A stretch of 38,181 nucleotides of DNA from the NCBI GenBank assembly GCA_031552535.1, contig JAVBMJ010000087.1, positions 1 to 38,181 on the forward strand, given 5' to 3'. Shown here in pieces: positions 1 to 7,994 of this stretch. The number at the start of each line of letters is the position of its first letter. Position 1 is the stretch's first letter. A program made the translations under genes and the position numbers. A model generated the notes under the pieces. It was not told the origin of the DNA. It did no database searches and saw only the letters and a program-made list of their open reading frames with translations. This DNA comes from JAVBMJ01 sp031552535. Lineage in GTDB: Bacteria > Bacteroidota > Bacteroidia > Bacteroidales > Rikenellaceae.

Positions 1-37
1 CACGGTTGCCTGATATATCTGGTTTTACGGATGGTTA

Positions 38-586
38 TCAACGTGCGACGAGTGATCCGGAGTATGTGACGGTGTTATAGATATCGGATTTCAGGTCGAG
101 TGTCATTTCGCCTGTTTTTTTGTAGACGTTGAATTCGAATGTGTAGTTATTTGCGGTGTAGAGGTTTGTTTTGAATGTTATTTTCCATCCGTAATCGGTT
201 TGTAGGGCGGTGTATGCCGTCGGGTTCGGTACGGTGTAATTGATTACTGTGATCGCGTATGGCGGCGTTATTCCTTTGAAGTACGGGATGCATATGTCTA
301 CCAGTCCCGGCCCTATGTCGATCCGGAACATGGGGTTTATTATCTGGCGGGTGCGTCCGGCAGGCTCCATGTTGAAACTCGACGGCACGAATGCGTAGTA
401 TTGTGACAGTATGAGCGAGTCGATAAACCGCTCGTATGCTGCGGCTTTCTGTTCCCGTTCCTTGTGTTTTTCGGCTTTTGCTTCTTTTCGTTCCTCTTTC
501 TTCGATTCGGGTGTACTCGGTGGGGTTTGTGCTGCCGATATAAAACAAATGGCGGCGACGGTGGCGACTAACAGTAGCTGTTTCAT
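38..586 (-). CDS. Secreted DUF4251 domain protein
   Basis: The 182-residue product begins with a typical signal peptide (MKQ, a hydrophobic stretch to about residue 18, then SAAQ), so export to the periplasm or surface is expected. Residues about 28-48 are a strongly charged Lys/Glu segment that may be helical. The rest (about 50-182) matches my memory of DUF4251, a beta-rich domain common in Bacteroidales: a central GPGLVDICIPYF stretch and a C-terminal YNTVTYSGSL strand, similar to the NISYSG ending of family members. Function is unknown for the family. The ATG at 586 is the only start that leaves the signal peptide intact. The stop lies 38 bases from the window edge, so the downstream neighbour is not visible. 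It is divergent from the tetR gene across about 240 bp. No clear promoter was found for it. Confidence 0.8.
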   Translation of the reverse strand: MKQLLLVATVAAICFISAAQTPPSTPESKKEERKEAKAEKHKEREQKAAAYERFIDSLILSQYYAFVPSSFNMEPAGRTRQIINPMFRIDIGPGLVDICIPYFKGITPPYAITVINYTVPNPTAYTALQTDYGWKITFKTNLYTANNYTFEFNVYKKTGEMTLDLKSDIYNTVTYSGSLVAR

Positions 587-795
587 AATGGTATAATATT
601 AAATTTCATTGTTTTTCAGGGGAACAAGTGCAAAATCCTTGCCGTAATTATATTATAGGAGTTGTGAATTATGGTGTTGTGTAAGTTGCATGTAAATTGG
701 CGTGTTTTTTGATAATACGCCTTGCGTGGGGAAAAACTTTCGGGAATTAGTGTTCAAATTTGTACTTGAATGTGTGAACAATAAGGAAAAAATAA

Positions 796-820
796 TATCT
801 TTGTAGAGCGTTTGCTCTGT
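796..820 (+). promoter_or_regulatory. tetR promoter -7 element and overlapping operator
   Basis: TATCTTTG at 796-803 fits the Bacteroidota -7 consensus TAnnTTTG and puts the transcript start near 810. An inverted repeat AGAGC-GTTT-GCTCT lies at 805-818, directly over the predicted start. The 16 bases 805-820 recur exactly at 1436-1451, before the next gene. A repressor bound here would block its own promoter. A good -33 TTG at the right distance is not visible. Confidence 0.7.
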
Positions 821-826
821 CGATTG

Positions 827-1420
827 ATGAATAATACGAAAAGGCATATAATTCAGACAGCCCTTCTTCTTTTTATGGAGAAAAGTTATAAGGCTGTTAC
901 ACTGAAGGACATTATTCGTGAAACCGGATTGTCCAACGGTGCGTTTTATCATTATTTCAGCAATAAACAGGAGCTTTTCAAGGAAGTCGTCTCCTCGCAT
1001 CTCTTTCGTTTATCCCGCCGGGTTTATGAGCATTCCCCGAAAGGCTCTCTTTGGGAATTTCTTCAGGACACCCTCGAAGAGATGAAGAAGGTGCAATCGG
1101 AACTTCAGAAATTTGTCGCAATAAGGGGAAGGATGAATTTCCTGAGTTTTATGTTCGAAGCGTTCCGGCAGTTTCCCGAGGCCCAAAACAAGGTGCGGGA
1201 GATGCAGAAGATGGAATTCGCGTTATGGACGAGGGTTATCGACCGGGCCAAGGCGAGCGGGGAGATCAGGGGTGAATTGCCTACCGAACTTATCGTCCAC
1301 ATATTTATGTATGTGCCTGATGGTATATATATGGACTTTCTTGTCGACCTGAATCAGGAGAAATACGAGATCGGCCCCAAACGGTTGTGGGAAGGTATCT
1401 ATAAGATGTTGGAAGCATAA
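827..1420 (+). CDS. TetR/AcrR family transcriptional regulator
   Basis: A 197-residue one-component repressor. Residues about 5-50 form the TetR helix-turn-helix (ALLLFMEKSYKAVTLKDI, then ETGLSNGAFYHYFSNKQEL, where GAFYHYFSNK is the recognition helix and the conserved turn after it). The rest is the helical ligand-binding and dimerisation domain, which is not conserved enough to name a ligand. The ATG at 827 is preferred over the upstream TTG at 812 because 812 lies within the operator and essentially at the transcript start. The gene is followed after 80 bp by the Ca2+ P-type ATPase, and the same inverted repeat stands before both. The likely role is autorepression plus control of the ATPase, inferred from the repeated operator. 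The signal sensed is unknown. Confidence 0.9.
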   Translation: MNNTKRHIIQTALLLFMEKSYKAVTLKDIIRETGLSNGAFYHYFSNKQELFKEVVSSHLFRLSRRVYEHSPKGSLWEFLQDTLEEMKKVQSELQKFVAIRGRMNFLSFMFEAFRQFPEAQNKVREMQKMEFALWTRVIDRAKASGEIRGELPTELIVHIFMYVPDGIYMDFLVDLNQEKYEIGPKRLWEGIYKMLEA

Positions 1421-1433
1421 TTTTTTCGCGCGA

Positions 1434-1451
1434 ACAGAGCGTTTGCTCTGT
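1434..1451. promoter_or_regulatory. Perfect 18-bp palindromic operator before the Ca2+-ATPase gene
   Basis: ACAGAGC-GTTT-GCTCTGT is a perfect 7-bp inverted repeat with a 4-base spacer, located 49 bp before the ATPase start and 13 bp after the tetR stop. Sixteen of its 18 bases match the copy over the tetR promoter. It could form a hairpin in RNA, but it lacks the U-tract of a terminator. An operator is the better reading because it is duplicated. Confidence 0.7.
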
Positions 1452-1500
1452 TTGTGCCTGTAAATCAATTTATAAAAAAGAGTACATAATAAATTTTGGT

Positions 1501-4161
1501 ATGGCGCAGAAACCATTTTACAACCTCGGCGTAAATGAGGTCGAGCAGGAGTTGTCCACATCTTTGGATAAGGGACTGAGCACGGAGGAGGCCCGCAGGC
1601 GTATTGAAAAATACGGGTACAACGAATTCGAGAAGAAAAAAAAGAAAAAATTAATAATAAAATTCTTCGAGCAATTCAAGAGTTTTATGATCATCGTATT
1701 GCTGGTTGCGGCAGCTATTTCGGGCGTGATCGGCTACCTGCACGGCGAAGGGTTCACCGACGCCATCATCATCCTGGCTATCGTCATTATAAATGCGATT
1801 ATCGGCGTGGCCCAGGAGGCCAAGGCCGAACAATCGCTCGAAGCCCTGGAAAAAATGACGGTGCCGCAATGCAAAGTCGTGCGGGACGGGCAGGTCCAGG
1901 TTATCGAGTCGAGGGAGTTGGTTCCCGGCGACGTGGTGCTGTTGGATACTGGCGATGCCATTCCGGCCGACTTGCGGCTGGTTGAAGCTGTCAACCTGAA
2001 GGTGCAGGATTCGGCCCTGACGGGCGAGTCGGTTCCCGAGGAGAAGTTCATCTGTGCCATAGCAGAAAAAAATGTTCCGTTGGGAGACCGCGACAACCTC
2101 GGATTCTCATCGAGCATCGTCACCTATGGGCGCGGAAAGGGGATCGTTATCGGCACCGGTATGAACGCCGAGGTTGGAAAGATCGCCTCGCTCATCCAGT
2201 CGGTTCCCGACATGAAAACGCCGATGCAACATAAGCTCGACCAACTGGGTAAATTTTTGGGTATTGGTGCATTGGGGATATGTGTGATTATATTTGTCGT
2301 CGGGCTGATCAACGGCAAGCCACTGCTGGAGATGTTCATGATGGCCGTGAGCCTTGCCGCCGCCGCCATTCCCGAAGGACTACCCGCCGTATCGACCATC
2401 GTGCTGGCTGTAGGGGTGCAACGTCTGGTGAAGAAAAACGCCATAGTGCGCACTTTGCCGTCGGTGGAAACCCTCGGCAGCACCACCATCATCTGTTCGG
2501 ACAAGACCGGCACGCTTACCCAGAACCGTATGACGGTCGTGAAAGTGTTTGCCAATGGGCAGTCTGTTGATTTGCAGCCGGAAGCTGGTTTGGATAGTGC
2601 CGAGTTGCGTCAACTTATAGAAGTGGCTGCGCTTGCCAACGACACCAAGCTCTCTTTTGAGAATGGGTTCCACAAAACAGCAGGCGATCCTACGGAGACG
2701 GCGCTCGTCGACCTGGGGTTGAAATACAATATCAATAAGAATGAACTCGATGCACAACGCGGGCGCGTAGCCGAGATCCCTTTCGATTCGGAGCGTAAAT
2801 TGATGACAACCGTGCATCAAAAGGGCAACACATTGGAAGTGTGCTCTAAAGGTGGTCTTGACGAGTTGCTGTCCCGTTGCACCCGCATCATGCTCCGTGG
2901 TTCTGTAGTTCCCATTACCGAGGCGCACAAAGAGGAGATCCGCCGGGCTAATCTACAGATGGCGCAGAACGCTTTACGCGTTCTTGCAATGGCTACTAAA
3001 ACCGTAGACACCGTTCCTGATAAGGTTACCCCTGATACGCTGGAGATCCAACTCACTTTCGTGGGTATGGTGGGGATGATCGACCCGCCGCGACCTGAGG
3101 TGAAGCCGGCAGTTGCCCTGTGTCGCACGGCAGGCATTAAACCCGTGATGATCACCGGCGACCACAAGATCACTGCCACGGCAATCGCCACTGAACTGGG
3201 TATCATGCAACCCGGCGAGGAAGCGCATACCGGGGCGGAAGTAGAGCAGATGAGCGACGAAGATCTTCGCAAAAACGTCCATAAGATAGCCGTCTACGCC
3301 CGTGTGTCGCCCGAACATAAGGTACGTATAGTAAAGGCGTTCCAGAACCAGGGCGAGATCGTCGCCATGACCGGTGACGGAGTGAACGATGCCCCGGCGC
3401 TCAAATTGGCCGACATAGGCTGCGCAATGGGTATTACCGGCACCGATGTGTCGAAAGAAGCCGCCGACATAGTGCTTACCGACGACAATTTCGCCACCGT
3501 GGTGACTGCCGTGGAAGAAGGGCGCCGCATATACGACAATATTCTGAAGGCCATTCAGTTCATGCTTTCGACCAACATCGGCGAGGTGGTGGTGCTTTTT
3601 GTAGCCGTGTTGGCCAATTGGGCCACTCCGCTGTTACCGATTCACATTCTTTGGATAAACCTGGTGACGGATAGCTTTCCCGCCCTGGCCCTGAGCATCG
3701 ACCCGGCTGCGCCGGATGTAATGCGCCGCCGCCCGGTCGATTCGAAACAAAACATAATGAACCGCACTTTTTCGATCCGTGTGTTCCTGCAGGGCGCCAT
3801 GATCGGTCTTTTGTCACTGACGGCATTCCGCATCGGTATGCAGACGAGCGTTGAAGCCGCCCAGACCATGACATTCGCCGTGCTGGCCTTCTCCCAGATG
3901 GCCCATGTGTTCAATGTCCGCTCGACCTACCGTTCGGCATTTGTCAATATATTCTGTAATAAGCACCTGATCGGGGCCATCCTTCTGGTGTGCGTGCTTA
4001 TGCTGACCGTACTCGAAATTCCGGCCCTGCATAACGTATTTCACATCACTACGCTTACAAGCGTACAATGGTGGTGGGTTGTTGGCCTGTCGTTACTTCC
4101 TCTTCCCATAGTCGAAATAGCGAAAGGTATCAGAAGGCTGTTTATTCACAAAATAAAATAA
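1501..4161 (+). CDS. Calcium-transporting P-type ATPase (SERCA-like, P2A)
   Basis: An 886-residue cation pump of the inner membrane, driven by ATP through an aspartyl-phosphate. In order: N-terminal cation-ATPase domain; TM1-2 (about 58-105); actuator domain with TGES at 174-177; TM3-4 with PEGLPA at 291-296; phosphorylation motif DKTGT with Asp334; nucleotide-binding domain; hinge TGDGVNDAP at 624-632; TM5-10. The Ca2+ ligands of animal SERCA are conserved: Glu292 in TM4, Asn692 and Glu695 in TM5 (STNIGEV), and Asn720, Thr723 and Asp724 in TM6 (WINLVTD). This favours Ca2+ over Na+/K+ or heavy metals. The run of lysines at about 45-51 before TM1 is cytosolic. The ATG at 1501 has an A-rich leader and no strong promoter. 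It follows tetR and a shared operator, so regulation by that repressor is likely. A terminator follows at 4168. Confidence 0.95.
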   Translation: MAQKPFYNLGVNEVEQELSTSLDKGLSTEEARRRIEKYGYNEFEKKKKKKLIIKFFEQFKSFMIIVLLVAAAISGVIGYLHGEGFTDAIIILAIVIINAIIGVAQEAKAEQSLEALEKMTVPQCKVVRDGQVQVIESRELVPGDVVLLDTGDAIPADLRLVEAVNLKVQDSALTGESVPEEKFICAIAEKNVPLGDRDNLGFSSSIVTYGRGKGIVIGTGMNAEVGKIASLIQSVPDMKTPMQHKLDQLGKFLGIGALGICVIIFVVGLINGKPLLEMFMMAVSLAAAAIPEGLPAVSTIVLAVGVQRLVKKNAIVRTLPSVETLGSTTIICSDKTGTLTQNRMTVVKVFANGQSVDLQPEAGLDSAELRQLIEVAALANDTKLSFENGFHKTAGDPTETALVDLGLKYNINKNELDAQRGRVAEIPFDSERKLMTTVHQKGNTLEVCSKGGLDELLSRCTRIMLRGSVVPITEAHKEEIRRANLQMAQNALRVLAMATKTVDTVPDKVTPDTLEIQLTFVGMVGMIDPPRPEVKPAVALCRTAGIKPVMITGDHKITATAIATELGIMQPGEEAHTGAEVEQMSDEDLRKNVHKIAVYARVSPEHKVRIVKAFQNQGEIVAMTGDGVNDAPALKLADIGCAMGITGTDVSKEAADIVLTDDNFATVVTAVEEGRRIYDNILKAIQFMLSTNIGEVVVLFVAVLANWATPLLPIHILWINLVTDSFPALALSIDPAAPDVMRRRPVDSKQNIMNRTFSIRVFLQGAMIGLLSLTAFRIGMQTSVEAAQTMTFAVLAFSQMAHVFNVRSTYRSAFVNIFCNKHLIGAILLVCVLMLTVLEIPALHNVFHITTLTSVQWWWVVGLSLLPLPIVEIAKGIRRLFIHKIK

Positions 4162-4167
4162 GTGAGA

Positions 4168-4193
4168 GTGCGCCGCTACGGCGCACTTTTTTA
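4168..4193 (+). terminator. Rho-independent terminator after the Ca2+-ATPase
   Basis: GTGCGCCG-CTA-CGGCGCAC is a perfect 8-bp GC-rich stem (4168-4186) followed directly by six T residues (4187-4192), seven bases after the stop codon. It separates the tetR-ATPase unit from the cardiolipin synthase gene. Confidence 0.92.
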
Positions 4194-4213
4194 TCTTGTT
4201 CAAGTCTGGACCG

Positions 4214-5650
4214 ATGGATATTCTTGAATGGATACTGACGGGTTGTTACGTACTGCTGTTGGCGGTGACGTTATGGCTTATTTTCACCGACCGCTCGAAT
4301 TCGAATCCGGGCAAGTCGTTGGCATGGCTGGCGTTAATCGTCTTCTTGCCTGTCCTTGGGGTGGTTTTCTATTATGTTTTCGGTTTCGACCGCAGGCGTA
4401 TCGGTGACACGGAGAAGAACCGGCACAAATTTTTTGAGAAGATGGTTCCGCTGCTTCCGGGCAATGTGGAAGCCTATACCAAGAAGTTCGACGAACATTT
4501 TAACCGTATCGACCCCGGTTACCACCGCTTGGTAACACTGCTGGCGGGGAACAACCATTCACGGGTGCTTTACGGCAGCCGGGTGGAAATCATCACCGAT
4601 GGCAACCGCAAACTTGAAATGCTGATCGATGACCTTGAAAACGCGAAGGAGCACATTCATTTCGAGTATTTCCTTTTCCGCCGCGACGCCATTAGCCGCC
4701 GCATCCGCGAGATATTGATGCGCAAGGCTTCCGAAGGGGTCAAAGTTCGTTTTATCTACGATAATATCGCCAATATAGACATTCTGCCGGTCTATTACAA
4801 CAAAATGCGCGGCAACGGCGTGGAGGTCAACCCGTTCTTCAAACTCTCCCTGTCGAGCATCCATCGCAGCCTCAATAACCGCAACCATCGCAAACTGGTT
4901 GTCATCGACGGGCGGACAGGCTATGTCGGGGGAATGAACATTACCGGCCAGACGCAACGTTGGCGCGACGTTCACCTGCGCCTGCACGGGCAGGGTGTGT
5001 ACGGCCTGCAGATGAATTTCTTCCAGGCGTGGCACGACTCCGGCGGCGAGTTGCCGGAGAAAGACTTCCCGGATTATTTTCCTGTGCAGGAGGCCTTTTC
5101 GGAGAACCTCATGCAAATTGTGCCCGAGGCGCCCGACGCAAAGTTCCCGTACTATGCCCTGGCTGTGGTAAGCGCCATAGAGAACGCTAAAAAATACATA
5201 TACATCCAGACCCCCTATTTCCTGCCCACCGATCCGGTGATGCGGGCCCTGAAGACGGCGGCGCTGAGCGGGGTGGAGGTGCGGCTGATGGTATCGCGCA
5301 AGTCCGACTTTGCGTTCATGGATTGGGCGATCCAGGCGGGCTATGACGAAGTACTTGCGGCAGGGATACATATCCACGAGATACAGAGTTACTTCAGCCA
5401 TGCCAAGAGCATGGTCATCGATGATTACCTCTCGGTGATAGGTTCCTCGAATCTCGATTACCGCAGTCTGGAACTCAACTTCGAGATAAATTCATTTATG
5501 TACGACCCCGAGGTGGCCTCATGCAACCGTGGGATTTTTTTGTGCGACATGGAAGGTTGTATGGAGATTTCACCGGAAGAATGGGCGCGCCGCCCGTGGT
5601 GGAAGAAGGTGCTGCAGGTAATCATGCGCTTCTTCTCACCGTTGTTGTAA
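4214..5650 (+). CDS. cls: Cardiolipin synthase (phospholipase D type)
   Basis: A 478-residue inner-membrane enzyme that condenses two phosphatidylglycerol molecules into cardiolipin and glycerol. Two N-terminal transmembrane helices (about 4-24 and 33-55, with LAWLALIVFLPVLGVVFYY as the PLDc_N hairpin) precede two phospholipase D catalytic halves. The first HKD motif is His225-x-Lys227-x4-Asp232, followed by VGGMN. The second is His396-x-Lys398-x4-Asp403, followed by GSSNLDYRS. Length and order match bacterial ClsA-type enzymes. The ATG at 4214 is chosen because an in-frame TTG at 4196 sits at the tail of the preceding terminator. No clear promoter is visible between terminator and start, so expression may rely on read-through or a non-consensus promoter. 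The HU-type gene follows after 68 bp. Confidence 0.95.
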   Translation: MDILEWILTGCYVLLLAVTLWLIFTDRSNSNPGKSLAWLALIVFLPVLGVVFYYVFGFDRRRIGDTEKNRHKFFEKMVPLLPGNVEAYTKKFDEHFNRIDPGYHRLVTLLAGNNHSRVLYGSRVEIITDGNRKLEMLIDDLENAKEHIHFEYFLFRRDAISRRIREILMRKASEGVKVRFIYDNIANIDILPVYYNKMRGNGVEVNPFFKLSLSSIHRSLNNRNHRKLVVIDGRTGYVGGMNITGQTQRWRDVHLRLHGQGVYGLQMNFFQAWHDSGGELPEKDFPDYFPVQEAFSENLMQIVPEAPDAKFPYYALAVVSAIENAKKYIYIQTPYFLPTDPVMRALKTAALSGVEVRLMVSRKSDFAFMDWAIQAGYDEVLAAGIHIHEIQSYFSHAKSMVIDDYLSVIGSSNLDYRSLELNFEINSFMYDPEVASCNRGIFLCDMEGCMEISPEEWARRPWWKKVLQVIMRFFSPLL

Positions 5651-5718
5651 ATTATATAAAGTCCGGATTATCAGACTTTGTATTGCAACCGATTGTTTAA
5701 CCTTAAAAAACCACAAAC

Positions 5719-5997
5719 ATGACAAAGGCAGAAATCGTTTCTCAGATTGCATCCAGAACCGGGATCGGGAAACAAACCGTACTTACGGTAGTCGAGAGTA
5801 CTATGGAGACCGTAAAAGGCTCTATGATAAAAGGCAATGCTGTTTATCTGCGTGGATTCGGCAGCTTTATTATCAAAAAACGGGCACGGAAGGTGGCCAG
5901 GAATATATCGAAAAACACCTCGATCACAATTCCCGAACATAATATTCCGGCCTTCAAGCCTGCCAAATCGTTTGCTTTGGCAGTGAAAGGCAAATAG
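5719..5997 (+). CDS. HU/IHF family DNA-binding protein
   Basis: A 92-residue histone-like nucleoid protein that dimerises and bends DNA. The N-terminal helices (MTKAEIVSQIASRTGIGKQT) and the GFGSF turn at about 48-52 (LRGFGSFIIKKRARK) are diagnostic. The DNA-binding arm runs from about 56 to 77, with the conserved proline in TITIPEHNIPAFKP, and the C-terminal helix ends in AVKGK. Length is normal. It is probably a single gene: a promoter-like AGACTTTG (one base off consensus) lies at 5673-5680, and a hairpin follows at 6025-6055. HU versus IHF cannot be decided from sequence because Bacteroidota carry many such paralogues. Confidence 0.93.
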   Translation: MTKAEIVSQIASRTGIGKQTVLTVVESTMETVKGSMIKGNAVYLRGFGSFIIKKRARKVARNISKNTSITIPEHNIPAFKPAKSFALAVKGK

Positions 5998-6024
5998 TAC
6001 GCTACGGGTGTTACACTCAAGAGT

Positions 6025-6060
6025 CTGTCTAGATTTCCAAAGGAGATTTAGACAGGCTTT
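6025..6060 (+). terminator. Hairpin downstream of the HU gene (possible terminator or repeat end)
   Basis: CTGTCTA (6025-6031) pairs with TAGACAG (6049-6055). Inside it ATTTCC pairs with GGAGAT (one G-U), leaving an AAA loop. A weak GCTTT tail follows. The outer sequence TTTAGACAGGCTTTAAAG resembles the TTAGACAGGCTCTTAA end of repeat copy A3 at 36033-36176, so this may be a relic of that repeat family used as a terminator. Confidence 0.55.
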
Positions 6061-6169
6061 AAAGAGGAATACACCATCCGGCAATTTGCTGGAGTATCCT
6101 TGCCTTGCGTATACGGTATGGCCGGCGTAACGAAGCGCGAAGCATAAACAACGGTTCGCATAATTTCAC

Positions 6170-6177
6170 TATCTTTG
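6170..6177 (+). promoter_or_regulatory. Promoter -7 element of holA
   Basis: TATCTTTG fits TAnnTTTG. The predicted transcript start (about 6181-6185) coincides with the GTG start codon at 6185, so the mRNA would have almost no 5' leader. Confidence 0.6.
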
Positions 6178-6184
6178 CGGTACC

Positions 6185-7255
6185 GTGGCTAAAAGTGAAA
6201 AAATAAGGTTCCGCGACAGCGCGGACCAATTCGCATGCATTGCGAAAGATGTGGCAGAGCAACGCTTTGCCACGCTTTACCTGCTGATGGGTGAAGAGGG
6301 GTATTTCATCGACCGGCTCGGGGAGATGCTGGCCTCCAATCTGCTGCCCGAAGAGATGCGGGCCTTCAACCAGACTGTGGTGTATGGTAAGGATGTCGAA
6401 GCGGGAGCTGTAGTCAACCTGTGCCGCCAGATGCCGATGATGGGCGGACGCCAGGTGGTGATAGTCCGCGAGGCACAGGGTATGCGCAAAATAGAGCAGT
6501 TGTCGCTCTATACCCAGGCGCCGGGAGAGACCACGGTCCTCGTGTTATGCCACAAGGAGAAAAATCTTGACAAACGCACTCCGCTTTACAAGCATATCGC
6601 GGCCAAGGGGGTTGTTTTCGAGTCGGCCCGGCCATATGACAACGAGATCGGCGGATGGCTCTCCGATGAAATACGCCGGCGCGACCGCACGATAGAACCC
6701 AAAGCGCTGTCTATGATTGCCGACCACCTGGGGACCGACCTTGCGAAGATCGTACACGAACTCGACAAACTGCTCACGTTCCTCCCCGAAGGGACGAAAG
6801 TTATAACGGCGGCACATGTAGAGCAGAATATAGGCATAAGCAAGGATTTCAATAATTTCGAGTTGACAAAAGCTCTTTCGGAACGCAACCGGGCCAGGGC
6901 GCTCATGATCGCCGACCACTTTGCCCGGAATCCGAAGGATAACCCCCTGCTGGTGACCATCAATGCCATGTTTTCGCATTTCCAGCGTATATTTATCGTC
7001 AACTACCTGCAATGGCTCTCCAAACATAAAGGCGCTCCGGCGCCTGCCGACTCCGATCTGGGCCGCGTGCTGAAGGTGAACCCGTTTTTCGTGGGTGAGT
7101 ACCGCCAGGCGGCGGCTTTATATCCCAACCGCAAAGTGTTTGTAATCCTGGGGCTGCTGCGTGAGTATGATATGAAAAGCAAAGGTATGAATACGGGCCA
7201 GGCTTCAGACGGCGACCTGTTACGCGAGTTGCTGCTGAAAATATTTATGTTATAG
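6185..7255 (+). CDS. holA: DNA polymerase III delta subunit
   Basis: A 356-residue clamp-loader subunit that opens the beta sliding clamp during replication. It has the expected layout: an N-terminal RecA-like domain (ATLYLLMGEEGYFIDRL, with the degenerate nucleotide site typical of HolA), RQMPMMGGRQVVIVREAQ (about 80-97), then the lid and helical collar (FELTKALSERNRARALMIADHFARNPKDNPLLV at about 225-258) and a C-terminal helical domain ending LLRELLLKIFML. Length is normal. The start is the GTG at 6185; the next in-frame ATG (about residue 35) would remove conserved N-terminal sequence. The promoter -7 box ends only seven bases before the GTG. The next gene follows after 119 bp. Confidence 0.9.
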   Translation: MAKSEKIRFRDSADQFACIAKDVAEQRFATLYLLMGEEGYFIDRLGEMLASNLLPEEMRAFNQTVVYGKDVEAGAVVNLCRQMPMMGGRQVVIVREAQGMRKIEQLSLYTQAPGETTVLVLCHKEKNLDKRTPLYKHIAAKGVVFESARPYDNEIGGWLSDEIRRRDRTIEPKALSMIADHLGTDLAKIVHELDKLLTFLPEGTKVITAAHVEQNIGISKDFNNFELTKALSERNRARALMIADHFARNPKDNPLLVTINAMFSHFQRIFIVNYLQWLSKHKGAPAPADSDLGRVLKVNPFFVGEYRQAAALYPNRKVFVILGLLREYDMKSKGMNTGQASDGDLLRELLLKIFML

Positions 7256-7374
7256 GCGGGTATGGCAACTTATTTATCGTTTCTTTTCGGTCTCTTTCTT
7301 CTAAAACGACACGCTTGTTGGACGCCGGGATTGACCATGGCGACATTGTTTTACCATAACCGAGTGACATCCAT

Positions 7375-7989
7375 ATGACTTTTGTATTGATCTTTCTATC
7401 CGTAGTAGTCTCTATCGCCTGTTTCCGCGATAGGGCGCTTTTCGACCGTCTAAGCCTTAAACCTTACAATGTGGCGCATTACAGGCAATGGTACCGTATG
7501 ATAACCCACGGATTTGTACACGGCGACTATACTCATTTGATTGTTAATATGTTTGTGTTGTGGTCGTTCGGGCAGAATATCGAAAGCACCTTTAAAACCT
7601 ACCAATACGTGGGTGAGATATCGAATGCCCTGCTATGGTATTTGATGCTATATTTCGGAGCGCTGGCAGTAACTTCGGCCTGGGATGTTTATCGCAGGCG
7701 CGATGATCAGCACTACTCTTCGATAGGTGCTTCGGGAGCTGTCTCGGCGGTTGTTTTCGCATCCATATTTTTCGAGCCGCTGTCTATGATCTACCTTTTT
7801 GCGATCATACCCATGCCTGGCATCGTGTTCGGATTGGCCTATCTGGCTTTCGAGAGTTACAGCGCGCGACGCACCGGCGACGGTATCAACCACAGCGCAC
7901 ATATTGTGGGAGCCATATATGGATTCCTGTTCCCGTTGCTGATATCCCCGTCGCTTATGAGCGTATTTCTCAACGGCCTCAGACTCTGA
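7375..7989 (+). CDS. Rhomboid family intramembrane serine protease
   Basis: A 204-residue polytopic inner-membrane protein with about six transmembrane helices. The catalytic dyad is visible: GASG at 118-121 with nucleophile Ser120, and His176 in the last core helix (AHIVGAIYG). Before it comes the HGDYTHLIVN segment, whose His54 and Asn58 match the oxyanion-hole residues of GlpG, so an active protease is expected. There is no extra soluble domain and no obvious substrate in the window. It is probably co-transcribed with the following gene, which starts five bases after its stop. Expression from its own promoter is unproven, as no TAnnTTTG was found in the 119-bp upstream gap. Confidence 0.9.
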   Translation: MTFVLIFLSVVVSIACFRDRALFDRLSLKPYNVAHYRQWYRMITHGFVHGDYTHLIVNMFVLWSFGQNIESTFKTYQYVGEISNALLWYLMLYFGALAVTSAWDVYRRRDDQHYSSIGASGAVSAVVFASIFFEPLSMIYLFAIIPMPGIVFGLAYLAFESYSARRTGDGINHSAHIVGAIYGFLFPLLISPSLMSVFLNGLRL

Positions 7990-7994
7990 CGCCG

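Noticed and set aside
1490..1498. Promoter TAAATTTTG directly before the Ca2+-ATPase ATG
   Set aside because: It has one base too many for TAnnTTTG and would place the transcript start inside the coding region.
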